Part shown: positions 1-11,355 of the stretch, in pieces
Position numbering within the stretch: position 1 is the stretch's first letter
How the letters are laid out: each line of letters starts with the position of its first letter
Assembly (NCBI RefSeq): GCF_001673405.1
Contig: NZ_LZLV01000102.1
Coordinates: 1 to 64,000 of the forward strand
Length of the DNA stretch: 64,000 bases
Direction of reading: 5' to 3'
Source of the DNA: Mycobacterium sp. 1245111.1
GTDB taxonomy: Bacteria; Actinomycetota; Actinomycetes; Mycobacteriales; Mycobacteriaceae
Position numbers and translations under genes: made by a program
The notes under the pieces: model-generated
Databases searched by the model: none
What the model was told of the DNA's origin: nothing
Seen by the model: only the letters and a program-made list of their open reading frames with translations

Positions 1-77
1 TCGGACTGAACTTCAGCTGTGTGGTGAACGACAGCCTCGTGACGCGCGCCAGGAACTACCTCACGTTCCAGTTCCTC
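1..77. repeat. Inverted repeat, left copy (glycosyltransferase paralogues)
   Basis: Bases 1-77 match the reverse complement of 1173-1249 without a mismatch, inside two glycosyltransferase genes that diverge clearly outside this stretch. The match may continue to the left of the window. Confidence 0.85.
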
Positions 78-629
78 GAGACGTCGGCCACGCATTTGAT
101 GTGGATCGATGCCGACATCGGTTTCAACGGCTTGGACATCGTCAGCATGCTGGTGGCGGACGAGGACATCGTGTGCGGTCTGTATCCGAAAAAGGCCATC
201 GACTGGAACCGCGTCGCACGCGCTGTCAACGACGGCGTGCCACCCCACGAACTGCACCGCCACGTCGGTTCTTTCGTCATCAACGTCCTCGAGGGCGACG
301 ACGCCGAAGTCGACGCCAACTCCGGCGAGGTTGTCGAAATCACAGCTGGAGGAACAGGTTTCATGCTCGTCAAGCGTAAAGTTTTCGAGACCTTGCAGGA
401 CCAGGTGCCGTCCTACGTGGTGGGTGGCCAAACCATCAAGGAGTTCTACAAGGTAGATATTGAACCCGGCACGAATCGGCTGGTGTCCGAGGACTATTAC
501 TTTTGTTTCCTTGCGCGCAGTTGCGGCTTCAGGGTCTTCGCGGCCCCCTGGGTGCATCTGACGCACACCGGCCCCTACGAATACGACAGCGAGCTACAAC
601 CAAATTGGTTGGTAAATCCAAGCCTGTAA
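1..629 (+). CDS. Glycosyltransferase-like protein, 5' end cut by window edge
   Basis: Partial gene: the reading frame is open from base 3, so the true start lies upstream. Its convergent paralogue (639-1409) shows that about 54 N-terminal residues are missing. The protein has MWIDADIGF, a hydrophobic strand followed by an Asp-x-Asp motif as used by GT-A fold transferases to bind the metal and nucleotide sugar, and later GTGFMLVKR and SEDYYFC. I infer a GT-A-like glycosyltransferase; donor and acceptor are unknown. The first 77 bases are identical to the reverse complement of the paralogue. No signal peptide is visible in the part present. A few bases separate its stop from the paralogue's stop. 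Confidence 0.6.
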   Translation, partial: GLNFSCVVNDSLVTRARNYLTFQFLETSATHLMWIDADIGFNGLDIVSMLVADEDIVCGLYPKKAIDWNRVARAVNDGVPPHELHRHVGSFVINVLEGDDAEVDANSGEVVEITAGGTGFMLVKRKVFETLQDQVPSYVVGGQTIKEFYKVDIEPGTNRLVSEDYYFCFLARSCGFRVFAAPWVHLTHTGPYEYDSELQPNWLVNPSL

Positions 630-638
630 GGCTGACGC

Positions 639-3083
<2,445 letters not shown>

Positions 3084-4127
3084 GTGAGCGATGCAGCTCC
3101 CGAGTTGAGCGAGGCAAAGGGTTTCACCGCTGTCCGTGAGATCGCGGTCGGACGCGGCGCGGTCAGCGGGATCGCAGTCAGTTCCGACGGCGGTGTGTTG
3201 GCGGTCACCCACCACGGCGATGACAGCGTCTCGCTGGTCCACACCAACGACGCCACGGCCACGCTGACGGTCACCGAGGTCGACGAACCGTTCGCGGTCG
3301 CCATGTCCGGCCGGCGCGCGTACGTCAGCAGCGTGGCCGAGGGGCACGACGAAGTTCTGGTGTTCGACACCGGCTCGGAACACATCATCGGGGCCTACCC
3401 GGTGGCATTCAGCATCACTGACCTGGCGGTCAGCTCGAACGGGCGGTACGTCTACGCCACACGGTCCGGGGCTGACGGCGCCGATGTCGCGATCCTGGAC
3501 ACCGCGACCGGCAACAAGAAATCAGTTGGCATCGCCGCTACGACCGTTGGGTGTGCGCGGGTGAGTCAGGACGGCCGCCGGCTCTATGTCGCGGCCAACG
3601 GCGTGTCCACCGCAGAGCTCGTGGCGATCGACACCCGGCGCGGCCGGATCACCGGCACCGTCGAGATCGGTTCGCCGATTCGCGATATCGCGCTGAGCCC
3701 GGACGGTGGCATCGCCTATGTGGCCAGCTGCGGGCCCGACTTCGGCACGGTGCTCGACGTGGTCGACACCCGGAACTCGGCCATCAACGCCACCTACAAG
3801 ATCGGCGACGCCGCGCAGATGCTCGCTCAGCTCACGCTGAGCCGCAGCGGCGAGCGGGCTTACCTGGTCGGCGACCAGTACGTGACGGTGCTGTCCACCA
3901 CCACTCAGGACGTGCTCGGCAGCATCACGGTCGGTGATCAGCCGTCGTGCGCGATCGAAAGTCCCGACGGTGAGCGGCTCTACATCGGCGACTACGCCGG
4001 TACGGTCACGGTGCTGGAGATCGCCGCGAATGCTTCCCCCGAGGCGCTGACGTCGGACGACGACTGGACCGCCCCGCGCGGGTGGTCGTTCTCCGAACTG
4101 CGGACGCTCGAGCCCACCCCGGTCTAG
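3084..4127 (+). CDS. YncE-like beta-propeller protein (Rv1057 family)
   Basis: A 347-residue protein made of repeated blades. Motifs such as ISVSSDG or LSPDGG followed by AYV or LYV and a VxDT turn recur about seven times, as in YncE and other YVTN-type propellers. No enzyme residues are recognised; a binding or scaffolding role is likely. It matches M. tuberculosis Rv1057 by neighbourhood (followed by fadD14), though that protein is somewhat longer. The GTG start at 3084 has an AGAGG stretch about 14 bases upstream. No clear signal peptide follows the chosen start, so an extracytoplasmic location is uncertain. Confidence 0.75.
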   Translation: MSDAAPELSEAKGFTAVREIAVGRGAVSGIAVSSDGGVLAVTHHGDDSVSLVHTNDATATLTVTEVDEPFAVAMSGRRAYVSSVAEGHDEVLVFDTGSEHIIGAYPVAFSITDLAVSSNGRYVYATRSGADGADVAILDTATGNKKSVGIAATTVGCARVSQDGRRLYVAANGVSTAELVAIDTRRGRITGTVEIGSPIRDIALSPDGGIAYVASCGPDFGTVLDVVDTRNSAINATYKIGDAAQMLAQLTLSRSGERAYLVGDQYVTVLSTTTQDVLGSITVGDQPSCAIESPDGERLYIGDYAGTVTVLEIAANASPEALTSDDDWTAPRGWSFSELRTLEPTPV

Positions 4128-4129
4128 CG

Positions 4130-4160
4130 GCCCGATCGCCGACACGGCGATGGATCGGGC
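4130..4160 (+). terminator. GC-rich hairpin after the propeller gene, no T-tract
   Basis: GCCCGATC (4130-4137) pairs with GATCGGGC (4153-4160), and GCCG/CGGC pair inside around ACA. It begins three bases after the stop codon. Hairpins without a U-tail are commonly proposed as terminators in mycobacteria. Confidence 0.45.
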
Positions 4161-4235
4161 GTGCAATGATCGCCACGAGGGCGGGCTTTTGGCGGGCCGG
4201 CCCGGGTAGCAGGCGCAACCTTAGGCGGTCCAGCG

Positions 4236-5867
4236 ATGTACAGCACCATGCACAGCTTCCCCCTGACGATCACCGCCATCCTGAGGCACGCCACCGGCGT
4301 TCACGGCGCCCGCAAGGTCTATACCGCGACCGATGACGGTTTTCGCGAGTGCACCTACGCAGAACTCGGCCACCGCACCGCGCAGCTGGCGAATGCGTTG
4401 CGCCGCATCGGTGTCAGCGGCGACCAGCGGGTCGCCACCTTCATGTGGAACAACGCCGAGCATCTGACCGCATACGCGGCCGTGCCGGCGATGGGCGCGG
4501 TGCTGCACACCCTCAACATCCGGCTCTTCCCCGAGCAGATCGTCTACGTCGCCAACGAAGCCGAAGACCAGGTCGTGATTGTCGATCTGTCGCTGGCCAA
4601 ACTGCTGGCGCCGCTCCTCGGCGAACTCGAGACCGTGCACACCGTGATCGCGGTCGGCGACGGCGACCTTGCGGCCCTCGAGGAATCGGGCAAGACCGTG
4701 CTGCGCTACGACGAGATCCTGGACTCCGAATCGACCGAGTTCGAGTGGCCCGATATCGACGAAAACTCTGCTGCTGCAATGTGTTACACCAGCGGAACGA
4801 CCGGAAACCCGAAAGGCGTCGTCTACAGCCACCGGTCGACCTACCTGCACACAATGGCAACCTGTACCAATAACGGCATCGGGGTCAGCTCCAGCGACTG
4901 TGTGCTACCGATCGTGCCGATGTTCCACGCCAACGGCTGGGGACTGCCGTACGCGGCGCTGATGGCCGGAGCCGACCTGGTGCTGCCCGACTGCCATCTG
5001 GACGCCAAGTCGCTGGTCGACTTGGTCGACAAGCTGCGCGTCACGATCGCCGGCGCGGTGCCGACCATCTGGAACGACGTCATGCACTACCTCGACAAGA
5101 ATCCCGGGTTCGACGTGTCGTCGCTGCGGATCGTCCCCTGTGGCGGGTCGGCCGTGCCGGTGTCGATGATGCGCACCTTCGAGGACAAGCACGGGGTGCA
5201 GATCCGCCAGCTGTGGGGCATGACCGAAACCTCGCCGATGGCGACCATGGCGTGGCCGCCGCCGGACGTACCGGCGGACCAGCACTGGACGTATCGCGCG
5301 ACCCAGGGCCAACCGTTGTGCGGTGTCGAGGTCAGGATTGTCGACGACGACGGCAAGGTGTTGCCCAATGACAACGAGGCCGTCGGCGAGGTGGAAGTTC
5401 GCGGTCCGTGGATCACCAGCTCCTACTACCGGGGACACGACGAGTCGAAATTCGACTCCGGCTGGCTGCGCACCGGCGATGTGGGCCGTATCAACGAACG
5501 TGGCTTTATCACGCTGACCGACCGCGCCAAAGACGTGATCAAGTCTGGCGGCGAATGGATTTCGTCGGTGGACCTCGAGAACGCTTTGATCGGCCATCCG
5601 GATGTGGTCGAAGCCGCCGTGGTCGCGGTCCCCGACGAGCGCTGGCAGGAACGGCCGCTGGCGGTCATCGTCGCGAAGGAAGGATCCGGCGTCAGCGCCG
5701 ATGACCTGCGAAAGTACCTGGCCGACAAGGTCGTTCGCTGGTGGTTGCCGGAACGCTGGACATTCGTCGATGAGATTCCGCGGACCAGCGTCGGTAAGTA
5801 CGACAAGAAGACGATCCGGTCGCGGTACGCCGATGGCGTGTACGAGGTCAGCGAAGCTCGAGACTGA
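4236..5867 (+). CDS. fadD14: Fatty-acid-CoA ligase FadD14
   Basis: A 543-residue member of the ANL superfamily that activates a fatty acid to acyl-CoA through an acyl-AMP. The AMP-binding P-loop YTSGTTGNPKG starts at residue 184. WGMTETSP and the GWLRTGDVG and DVIKSGGEWIS motifs (hinge and adenylate contacts) follow in order, and the C-terminal lysine motif is SVGKYDKK. The length equals that of M. tuberculosis FadD14 (543). An AGGCGG stretch lies about 8 bases before the ATG. It sits between the propeller gene and a dehydrogenase-like gene exactly as in Rv1057-Rv1059. Chain-length preference cannot be read from sequence. Confidence 0.9.
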   Translation: MYSTMHSFPLTITAILRHATGVHGARKVYTATDDGFRECTYAELGHRTAQLANALRRIGVSGDQRVATFMWNNAEHLTAYAAVPAMGAVLHTLNIRLFPEQIVYVANEAEDQVVIVDLSLAKLLAPLLGELETVHTVIAVGDGDLAALEESGKTVLRYDEILDSESTEFEWPDIDENSAAAMCYTSGTTGNPKGVVYSHRSTYLHTMATCTNNGIGVSSSDCVLPIVPMFHANGWGLPYAALMAGADLVLPDCHLDAKSLVDLVDKLRVTIAGAVPTIWNDVMHYLDKNPGFDVSSLRIVPCGGSAVPVSMMRTFEDKHGVQIRQLWGMTETSPMATMAWPPPDVPADQHWTYRATQGQPLCGVEVRIVDDDGKVLPNDNEAVGEVEVRGPWITSSYYRGHDESKFDSGWLRTGDVGRINERGFITLTDRAKDVIKSGGEWISSVDLENALIGHPDVVEAAVVAVPDERWQERPLAVIVAKEGSGVSADDLRKYLADKVVRWWLPERWTFVDEIPRTSVGKYDKKTIRSRYADGVYEVSEARD

Positions 5868-5888
5868 GCGGGACTGAAGGGGAAACGC

Positions 5889-6947
5889 ATGAGCTTGCGG
5901 GTCGTCCAATGGGCAACGGGTTCAGTCGGCGTAGCCGCGATCAAGGGCATCCTGTCTCATCCTGAGCTCGAACTCGCCGGGTGCTGGGTGCATTCGGAAG
6001 CCAAGAACGGCAAGGATGTTGGCGACATCGTCGGCTGGTCGCCACTCGGCGTCACCGCGACCAACAGTGCCGACGAGATTCTCGCGCTCGATGCCGACGC
6101 GGTGATCTACGCACCGTTGCTGCCCAACGTGGACGAGGTCGTGGCACTGCTGCGCTCGGGCAAGAATGTCGTGACACCCGTCGGCTGGTTCTACCCGGGC
6201 AGCAAGGAAGCCGCGCCGCTCGAGGTGGCCGCCCAGGCCGGCAACGTCACGCTGCACGGCGCGGGAATCGGCCCGGGCGCGGCGACCGAACTCTTTCCGC
6301 TGCTGCTTTCGGTGATGTCCACTGAGGTGAATTTCGTTCGCGCCGAGGAGTTCTCCGATCTGCGGACCTACGGTGCGCCGGACGTGCTGCGCTATGTGAT
6401 GGGCTTCGGCGCCGAACCGGACAAGGCGCTGACCGGACCGATGCAGAAGATTCTCGACGGTGGCTTCTTTCAGTCGGTCCGGCTGTGTGTCGACAAGATC
6501 GGCTTCGCCGCCGATCCGGAGATCCGGACGTCGCAGGAGGTGTCGGTGGCCACCGGCCCGATCGAGTCACCCATCGGCGTCATCGAAGCGGGCCAAGTCG
6601 CCGGGCGTCGATTCCACTGGGAGGCCCTGGTCGGCGACGCCGTGGTAGTACGGATCACCGTGAACTGGTTGATGGGCGAGGAAAACCTCGACCCGCCTTG
6701 GTCTTTCGGGCCGGCAGGCGAACGCTACGAAATCGAGGTCCGGGGCCACCCGGACACCTTCGTCACGATCAAGGGCTGGCAGCCGGAGAGCGTGGCCGCC
6801 GGCCTGAAAAGCAATCCCGGGGTGGTGGCTACGGCGGCTCACTGCGTCAACGCCGTTCCGGCGACCTGCGCGGCCGCACCGGGAATTCAAACGTTCTTCG
6901 ATCTGCCGCTGATCACCGGCCGGGCCGCACCAGGGCTGTCGCGGTAG
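5889..6947 (+). CDS. NAD(P)-binding dihydrodipicolinate reductase-like protein (Rv1059 family)
   Basis: A 352-residue protein with an N-terminal dinucleotide fold: VVQWATGSVG at residues 5-14 is the glycine-rich loop, as in DapB and 2,4-diaminopentanoate dehydrogenase-like enzymes. The central and C-terminal part fits the same dehydrogenase group. The substrate is unknown; it is not the housekeeping DapB. A good ribosome site (AAGGGGAAA) precedes the ATG. It follows fadD14 by 21 bases and is probably cotranscribed. Its TAG stop forms the first three bases of a TAGCCT -10 element for the next gene. Confidence 0.8.
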   Translation: MSLRVVQWATGSVGVAAIKGILSHPELELAGCWVHSEAKNGKDVGDIVGWSPLGVTATNSADEILALDADAVIYAPLLPNVDEVVALLRSGKNVVTPVGWFYPGSKEAAPLEVAAQAGNVTLHGAGIGPGAATELFPLLLSVMSTEVNFVRAEEFSDLRTYGAPDVLRYVMGFGAEPDKALTGPMQKILDGGFFQSVRLCVDKIGFAADPEIRTSQEVSVATGPIESPIGVIEAGQVAGRRFHWEALVGDAVVVRITVNWLMGEENLDPPWSFGPAGERYEIEVRGHPDTFVTIKGWQPESVAAGLKSNPGVVATAAHCVNAVPATCAAAPGIQTFFDLPLITGRAAPGLSR

Positions 6948-6950
6948 CCT
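6945..6950 (+). promoter_or_regulatory. -10 element TAGCCT made from a stop codon; leaderless start
   Basis: TAGCCT lies 6 bases before the ATG at 6957. Its TAG is the stop codon of the 5889-6947 gene. It fits the mycobacterial TANNNT -10 rule with transcription starting at the ATG. Confidence 0.5.
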
Positions 6951-6956
6951 GCCCAG

Positions 6957-7430
6957 ATGGCACGAACTCTCGCTGTCCAGCAATCGCGGGTCGTCCCCGT
7001 CGGCGTGGAAGAAGCCTTCGCCGGAACCTTGCCGATCCCGCTCACCACGATTTTCAGCCGCTGGTACGGCCCCATCGGACCCATCAAGGAAGTCCGGGAT
7101 CAGGAAGGTGAATGGGCCCGCGCCGGTCAGACACGCACGGTGATGCTGAGCCCGACCGGCAGCTTCCGCGAGGAGCTGACGCGGGTGGACCCGCCGCATG
7201 CGTTCGGCTATGAGTTGACCGGGATCACCGGTCCATTGGGATTGCTGGTCGGCATGGCGGAGGGCGAGTGGACCTTCGTCCCGAGCGGTGCCGCCACCAC
7301 AATCTCCTGGAGCTGGAACATCCACGCCGCGTCGAGGCTCGCGGGGCCGTTGTTGCCGGTGCTGGGTCGGGTATGGAAGGGCTATGCGCGCCAGTCGCTG
7401 GCGACGCTGGCAGCCGAGCTGACCCGCTGA
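6957..7430 (+). CDS. SRPBCC-family protein (Rv1060 family)
   Basis: A 157-residue protein of the START/polyketide-cyclase-like helix-grip fold: an N-terminal strand with VEEAFAGTLPIPL, a middle segment REELTRVDPPHAFGYELTG, then a C-terminal helix (RLAGPLLPVLGRVWKGYARQ). Such proteins bind hydrophobic ligands; the ligand here is unknown. The length is the same as M. tuberculosis Rv1060 (157). No ribosome site is visible, consistent with the leaderless promoter at 6945. The next gene starts inside its stop codon (TGATG). Confidence 0.75.
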   Translation: MARTLAVQQSRVVPVGVEEAFAGTLPIPLTTIFSRWYGPIGPIKEVRDQEGEWARAGQTRTVMLSPTGSFREELTRVDPPHAFGYELTGITGPLGLLVGMAEGEWTFVPSGAATTISWSWNIHAASRLAGPLLPVLGRVWKGYARQSLATLAAELTR

Positions 7431-8299
7431 TGTGCCGACTATTCGGTCTGCACGCCGGGACAAACGTTGTCACCGCGACATTTTGGTTGCTGGACGCCCC
7501 GGACAATCTTTCCGAGCAGAGCCGGCGAAACCCGGACGGCAGCGGGCTCGGGGTCTTCGACGCCGAGGGCAAGCCACACGTGTACAAGGACCCGATCGCG
7601 GCATGGCAGGACGCCGCATTTGCCACCGAGGCCCACGACCTGACCGGCACCACGTTCGTCGCGCACGTCCGCTACGCCACGACCGGATCGCACGAAGCCG
7701 TCAACACCCACCCGTTCCTGCAGGACGGCCGCATCTTCGCGCACAACGGCGTCGTGGAAGGCCTGGATGTTCTCGACGCGCGGCTACGCGAATTGGGCAC
7801 TGCCGATTTGGTTTTGGGGCAGACCGATTCCGAGCGGGTATTCGCGTTGATCACCGCGTCGATCCTCGCGCACGGCGGCGACGTCACCACCGGCTTGATC
7901 GAGGCGATGACATGGCTGGCCGACAACGTGCCGATCTACGCGGTCAACATCCTGCTCAGCACCGCCACCGATATGTGGGCGCTGCGTTACCCCAAGTCGC
8001 ACCTGCTGTACCTGTCGGACCGGCGCGAGCCGTCGCCGCAGCGCCGATTTCATCTGCACACCAACAGGATTCGGGTGCAATCGGAGCACCTGCATCAGCG
8101 GTCCTCGGTGGTGTTCGCCACCGAGCCGATGGACGACGCCGCGCGCTGGCAACTGCTCGAGCCGGGTGAACTCGTCCACGTCGATGCCGGCATGCAGATC
8201 AGCCGCGATCTGGTGCTGCCGAACCCGCCGCGACACCTGCTGACCGAAGACCAGTTGAGCCCAGCGGCTCAGGCCTCGCTGCACCCGACCGTTCGATGA
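7430..8299 (+). CDS. Class II glutamine amidotransferase (Rv1061 family)
   Basis: A 289-residue N-terminal-nucleophile amidotransferase. The start is chosen at 7430 because the protein must begin Met-Cys: Cys2 (MCRLFG) is the catalytic nucleophile exposed after Met removal. RNPDGSG, the THPF segment after FVAHVRYATTG, and FAHNGVVEG are the glutamine-pocket and oxyanion motifs of the GATase type 2 fold. No synthetase domain follows, so this is a stand-alone member like YafJ; the acceptor of the ammonia is unknown. Its start overlaps the previous stop by one base and its end overlaps the next start by four, so it is within an operon. Confidence 0.85.
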   Translation: MCRLFGLHAGTNVVTATFWLLDAPDNLSEQSRRNPDGSGLGVFDAEGKPHVYKDPIAAWQDAAFATEAHDLTGTTFVAHVRYATTGSHEAVNTHPFLQDGRIFAHNGVVEGLDVLDARLRELGTADLVLGQTDSERVFALITASILAHGGDVTTGLIEAMTWLADNVPIYAVNILLSTATDMWALRYPKSHLLYLSDRREPSPQRRFHLHTNRIRVQSEHLHQRSSVVFATEPMDDAARWQLLEPGELVHVDAGMQISRDLVLPNPPRHLLTEDQLSPAAQASLHPTVR

Positions 8300-9153
8300 C
8301 CACCCGCGCATTGGTGCTCGGCGGCGGCGGTGTGGCTGGAATCGCCTGGGAGACTGGGATTCTGTTGGGCATCGCCGACGAGGAGCCGGAGGCGGCGCGG
8401 GCTCTGCTGGACTCCGATGTACTGCTCGGCACGTCGGCCGGTTCGGCCGTGGTCGCCCAGATCGGCAGTGGCACCAGCTTGGCCGAGTTATTCGAGCGGC
8501 AAGTCAGCGGAGTGTCGGCCGAAATCGACCCGGGCGTCGAGATCGAAGACGTTGCAAGGCTTTTCCTGGCCGCGATGTCGGATCCAGACGCCACGCTCAC
8601 CCAGCGACGGCAACGAATCGGCGCGGTGGCGCTGGCCACCGAGACCGTCGCGGAGCCGGTGCGGCGCGCGGTTATCGCGCAGCGGTTGCCGTCCCACGTC
8701 TGGCCCGACCGGACGCTACAGGTCACCGCGATCGACGCCGAGAGCGGCGAACTAGTGGTGTTGGACCGTGATTCCGGCGTGGACCTGGTCGACGCCGTGG
8801 CCGCCAGTTGCGCCGTGCCCGGGGCGTGGCCGCCGGTGACGATCGCCAACCGGCGCTACATCGACGGCGGTATCGGTAGCACCATCAACCTGCATCTCGT
8901 CGAAGACTGTTCTACGGCAGTCGTTTTGGTACCCAGCGGGGTGGCGACGCCGTCGCCGTTCGGCGCCGGGGCGGCAACCGAAATCGACGCCTTCGGCGGT
9001 GCCGCGTTTGCGGTGTTCGCCGACGACGAGTCGTTGGCCGCGTTCGGGCCGAACCCGTTGGATCCCAACTGCCGGCCGGCGAGCGCCCGAGCCGGGCGGG
9101 CGCAGGGCCGCAAGGAAGCGGCGGCGGTCGCCGCGTTCTTGGGCGTCAGGTAA
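8296..9153 (+). CDS. Patatin-like phospholipase (Rv1062 family)
   Basis: A 285-residue patatin-fold serine hydrolase with a Ser-Asp dyad. The oxyanion loop is LGGGGVAG (residues 7-14), the nucleophile motif is GTSAG with Ser47, and the Asp is D190 in YIDGGIG. It probably cleaves acyl esters of phospholipids or neutral lipids in the cytosol; no signal peptide is seen. The ATG overlaps the preceding stop (ATGA). The length equals that of M. tuberculosis Rv1062 (285). Its last eight bases overlap the 3' end of a second patatin gene on the other strand. Confidence 0.85.
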   Translation: MTTRALVLGGGGVAGIAWETGILLGIADEEPEAARALLDSDVLLGTSAGSAVVAQIGSGTSLAELFERQVSGVSAEIDPGVEIEDVARLFLAAMSDPDATLTQRRQRIGAVALATETVAEPVRRAVIAQRLPSHVWPDRTLQVTAIDAESGELVVLDRDSGVDLVDAVAASCAVPGAWPPVTIANRRYIDGGIGSTINLHLVEDCSTAVVLVPSGVATPSPFGAGAATEIDAFGGAAFAVFADDESLAAFGPNPLDPNCRPASARAGRAQGRKEAAAVAAFLGVR

Positions 9154-10156
9154 CCGGGCGCGACAGGTCGGCGGTGTCCAGCGCATGGGCCGCCAGCGCT
9201 CTGCCGACCTCGATCACCTCTGCGGCCCGGTGAAATTCCAGGCTGCGGCAGGCCGAGCGGGGCACCTCGATCAGCAGATCGGGCGGATAGGCCGCGAGCG
9301 TGTGGCGGGCCAGGGCTGCCTGGGCGATGTCGATGGTCCGGTTCATCACCTCGAAGCTGCCCAGCCTGGGCACCTCGGGCTCGTCGACCGAATAATCAGT
9401 GGCCGGGTCGTCGCCGGAATCGGAGTCGTCCGGGCTCGACCCGCCGAATCGGCTGAGCACGTTTCGTGCGGTCGGCGAGTCGAGCAACGCCGAGGTGCTG
9501 CTCAGGACCCGATTCAGCCATTCGCCCGACGACCTCGGCTCGGGCTCGGGCTCGTCGCCGCTCTCGCTGCCGGACAGGCTGACCGCGATGGTCAGATCGG
9601 CGTTGACGGCCGCGATCGGTGCCATCGGCAGCGGATCGAGGATTCCGCCGTCAGCCAGCAGCCGCCCGTCCAGGGCGTGCGGCGAGATGACGCCCGGAAT
9701 CGCGATGGACGCCCGGATGGCCTCGTCGACCGGCCCGCGCTGCAACCACACCGACTTTCCGGCCAACAGATCGGTGGTCACCGCGGTGTAGGGGATCGGT
9801 AGTTGCTCGATCGTCACGTCGCCGAGAATGTCGCGCACCGCGTCGAGGATCTTCTCGGCGCGCAGTACACCGGCGGCGGTGAGCGTCGGGTCCAGCAGCC
9901 GCAAAATCGCGCGCTGTGTCAATGACCTTGCCCAGTCGGCGAATTCGTCGAGTCGGTTCGCGGCCTGCAATCCGCCGACCAGCGCCCCCATCGACGAACC
10001 GGCGATACCGACGATCTGATAGCCCCGGTCGTGCAGTTCGTGGATCACCCCGATGTGGGCGTATCCGCGGGCGCCGCCGCTGCCGAGCGCCAGCGCGACT
10101 CGGGGCCGGGGAGCGTCGACTGGTCCCGGCTCGGGCGTGATGTCTGGGTCGGTCAT
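9146..10156 (-). CDS. Patatin-like phospholipase, NTE/RssA type (Rv1063c family)
   Basis: A 336-residue patatin hydrolase. The glycine loop is LGSGGARG (24-31), the nucleophile is Ser55 in GSSMG, and the catalytic Asp is D169 in LLADGGILDP. It is closer to the bacterial RssA/NTE group than to its convergent neighbour. A low-complexity Ser/Asp/Glu-rich patch around 195-255 probably forms an exposed loop. Cytosolic or peripheral membrane action on lysophospholipids is plausible from the family. The gene is convergent with, and overlaps by 8 bases, the patatin at 8296-9153. Confidence 0.85.
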   Translation of the reverse strand: MTDPDITPEPGPVDAPRPRVALALGSGGARGYAHIGVIHELHDRGYQIVGIAGSSMGALVGGLQAANRLDEFADWARSLTQRAILRLLDPTLTAAGVLRAEKILDAVRDILGDVTIEQLPIPYTAVTTDLLAGKSVWLQRGPVDEAIRASIAIPGVISPHALDGRLLADGGILDPLPMAPIAAVNADLTIAVSLSGSESGDEPEPEPRSSGEWLNRVLSSTSALLDSPTARNVLSRFGGSSPDDSDSGDDPATDYSVDEPEVPRLGSFEVMNRTIDIAQAALARHTLAAYPPDLLIEVPRSACRSLEFHRAAEVIEVGRALAAHALDTADLSRPVT

Positions 10157-10228
10157 GGGCTACATCTTTGCCTGCGCGGAGCGGGTTTTATCAATCGTGA
10201 TCCGAATTGCCGGAAACGCTCCGACGGC

Positions 10229-10642
10229 TCAGCCGCATTCGCCGCCGGCGGCCGCGTGGGCCGCCACGATCACCCCGGCCTGCCGGGCCAGCGGCAGCGC
10301 CGCCCAGGCGATGTTCCAGGTCCCCGGGCCGACGACGCCGGGTGTCTGGACGGTCGCCAGGTATCTCTCGGCCAGCGTCTGTTTGTCGCCCGGATGGGCC
10401 TGCATCCACACCGTCGCCGCATGACAGGCCTGGAAATACTCCTCCTCGGTCGAGTGCGCGGGCACGTCGATCTTGGTGGTGACGCCTGCCGGAGACATGG
10501 CGACCACGCCCGGCGCCGGCACCGTCTTCGTCGCGCTGGACGGCGTGACCGGTGGGGCCTTCGACTCGTTGGACGAGCAGCCGACGGCGATCAGGGCAGC
10601 AGCCATGCCCGACATCAGAAGACCAAACGGTCGCGGCGGCAC
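10229..10642 (-). CDS. lpqV: Lipoprotein LpqV
   Basis: A 137-residue predicted lipoprotein. A short signal peptide ends in a lipobox AVGC with Cys22 as the lipid-attachment residue, followed by a Ser/Pro/Thr-rich linker (23-60) and a small C-terminal domain with two cysteines (in FQACHAA and GGECG) that could pair. The function is unknown. Neighbourhood matches M. tuberculosis Rv1064c (lpqV, 139 residues). The start is a GTG with no ribosome site; a TAGATT -10 lies 6 bases upstream, so the transcript is probably leaderless. Confidence 0.85.
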   Translation of the reverse strand: MPPRPFGLLMSGMAAALIAVGCSSNESKAPPVTPSSATKTVPAPGVVAMSPAGVTTKIDVPAHSTEEEYFQACHAATVWMQAHPGDKQTLAERYLATVQTPGVVGPGTWNIAWAALPLARQAGVIVAAHAAAGGECG

Positions 10643-10648
10643 CCGCTC

Positions 10649-10654
10649 AATCTA
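10649..10654 (-). promoter_or_regulatory. -10 element TAGATT of lpqV, leaderless start
   Basis: Read on the minus strand, TAGATT is followed by 6 bases and the GTG of lpqV at 10642. This supports the chosen start. Confidence 0.5.
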
Positions 10655-10773
10655 TGTAAGACTGGCGGCCGTGATGCAGCGAACGGGTGTTCTGGAATGC
10701 GGTAGGCGGGAGTGTTGTCGGCCCTAGCCTGCCGCCGCCCTCAGATACACCCGTTCGCCCTGGAGTTTCCCGC

Positions 10774-11355
10774 ATGGTTTCGACAAATCTCGTCGCTGCC
10801 CCCGCCCGATCCCGGCCCTCGCCGCTGCGAGCCGTCCCCGGCCCGACCCGCCTGCGGCTGGCCGACCTGCTGCACATCACCGACCGGACCGCTGACGACG
10901 TGCTCAGCGGCCACTACGACCACATCGTCCCGCCAGACGGGGTGCCGACCGACGACCGTTGGTTCGCCCGACTGCACGGCGACGACGAAGTCGACGTCTG
11001 GCTGATCAGCTGGGTCCCCGGGCATCGAACCGAGCTGCACGACCACGGCGGGTCGCTGGGTGCGGTGACGTTGCTGTCCGGGTCGGTGGACGAATTCCGT
11101 TGGGATGGTGAGCAGTTGCGCCGTCGACGACTCGCGGCAGGGGATCAGGCCGCCTTTCCGCTGGGTTGGGTGCACGACGTGGTGTGGGCGCCGACTGGAG
11201 CGCGCACATCGGTGACGCGGTCCGGGCCACCTGAGCCGGCGCTGAGTGTGCACGCCTATTCGCCGCCGTTGACCGTGATGTCGTACTACGAGGTGACCGA
11301 TGGACATCGGTTGCGGCGCAAGCGCACTGAACTGACCGACCACCCGGAGAAGTGA
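10774..11355 (+). CDS. Cysteine dioxygenase type I (cupin)
   Basis: A 193-residue cupin that would oxidise L-cysteine to cysteine sulfinate with O2 and non-heme iron. The iron ligands are visible: His89 and His91 in ELHDHGG and His134 in GWVHDV. The start at 10774 is favoured over an in-frame ATG 87 bases upstream because TGGAG sits 8 bases before it and the extension is Pro/Gly-rich noise. It matches Rv1065 (188 residues). The next gene, a rhodanese, starts in its stop codon, so cysteine oxidation and sulfur transfer are coexpressed. Confidence 0.85.
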   Translation: MVSTNLVAAPARSRPSPLRAVPGPTRLRLADLLHITDRTADDVLSGHYDHIVPPDGVPTDDRWFARLHGDDEVDVWLISWVPGHRTELHDHGGSLGAVTLLSGSVDEFRWDGEQLRRRRLAAGDQAAFPLGWVHDVVWAPTGARTSVTRSGPPEPALSVHAYSPPLTVMSYYEVTDGHRLRRKRTELTDHPEK

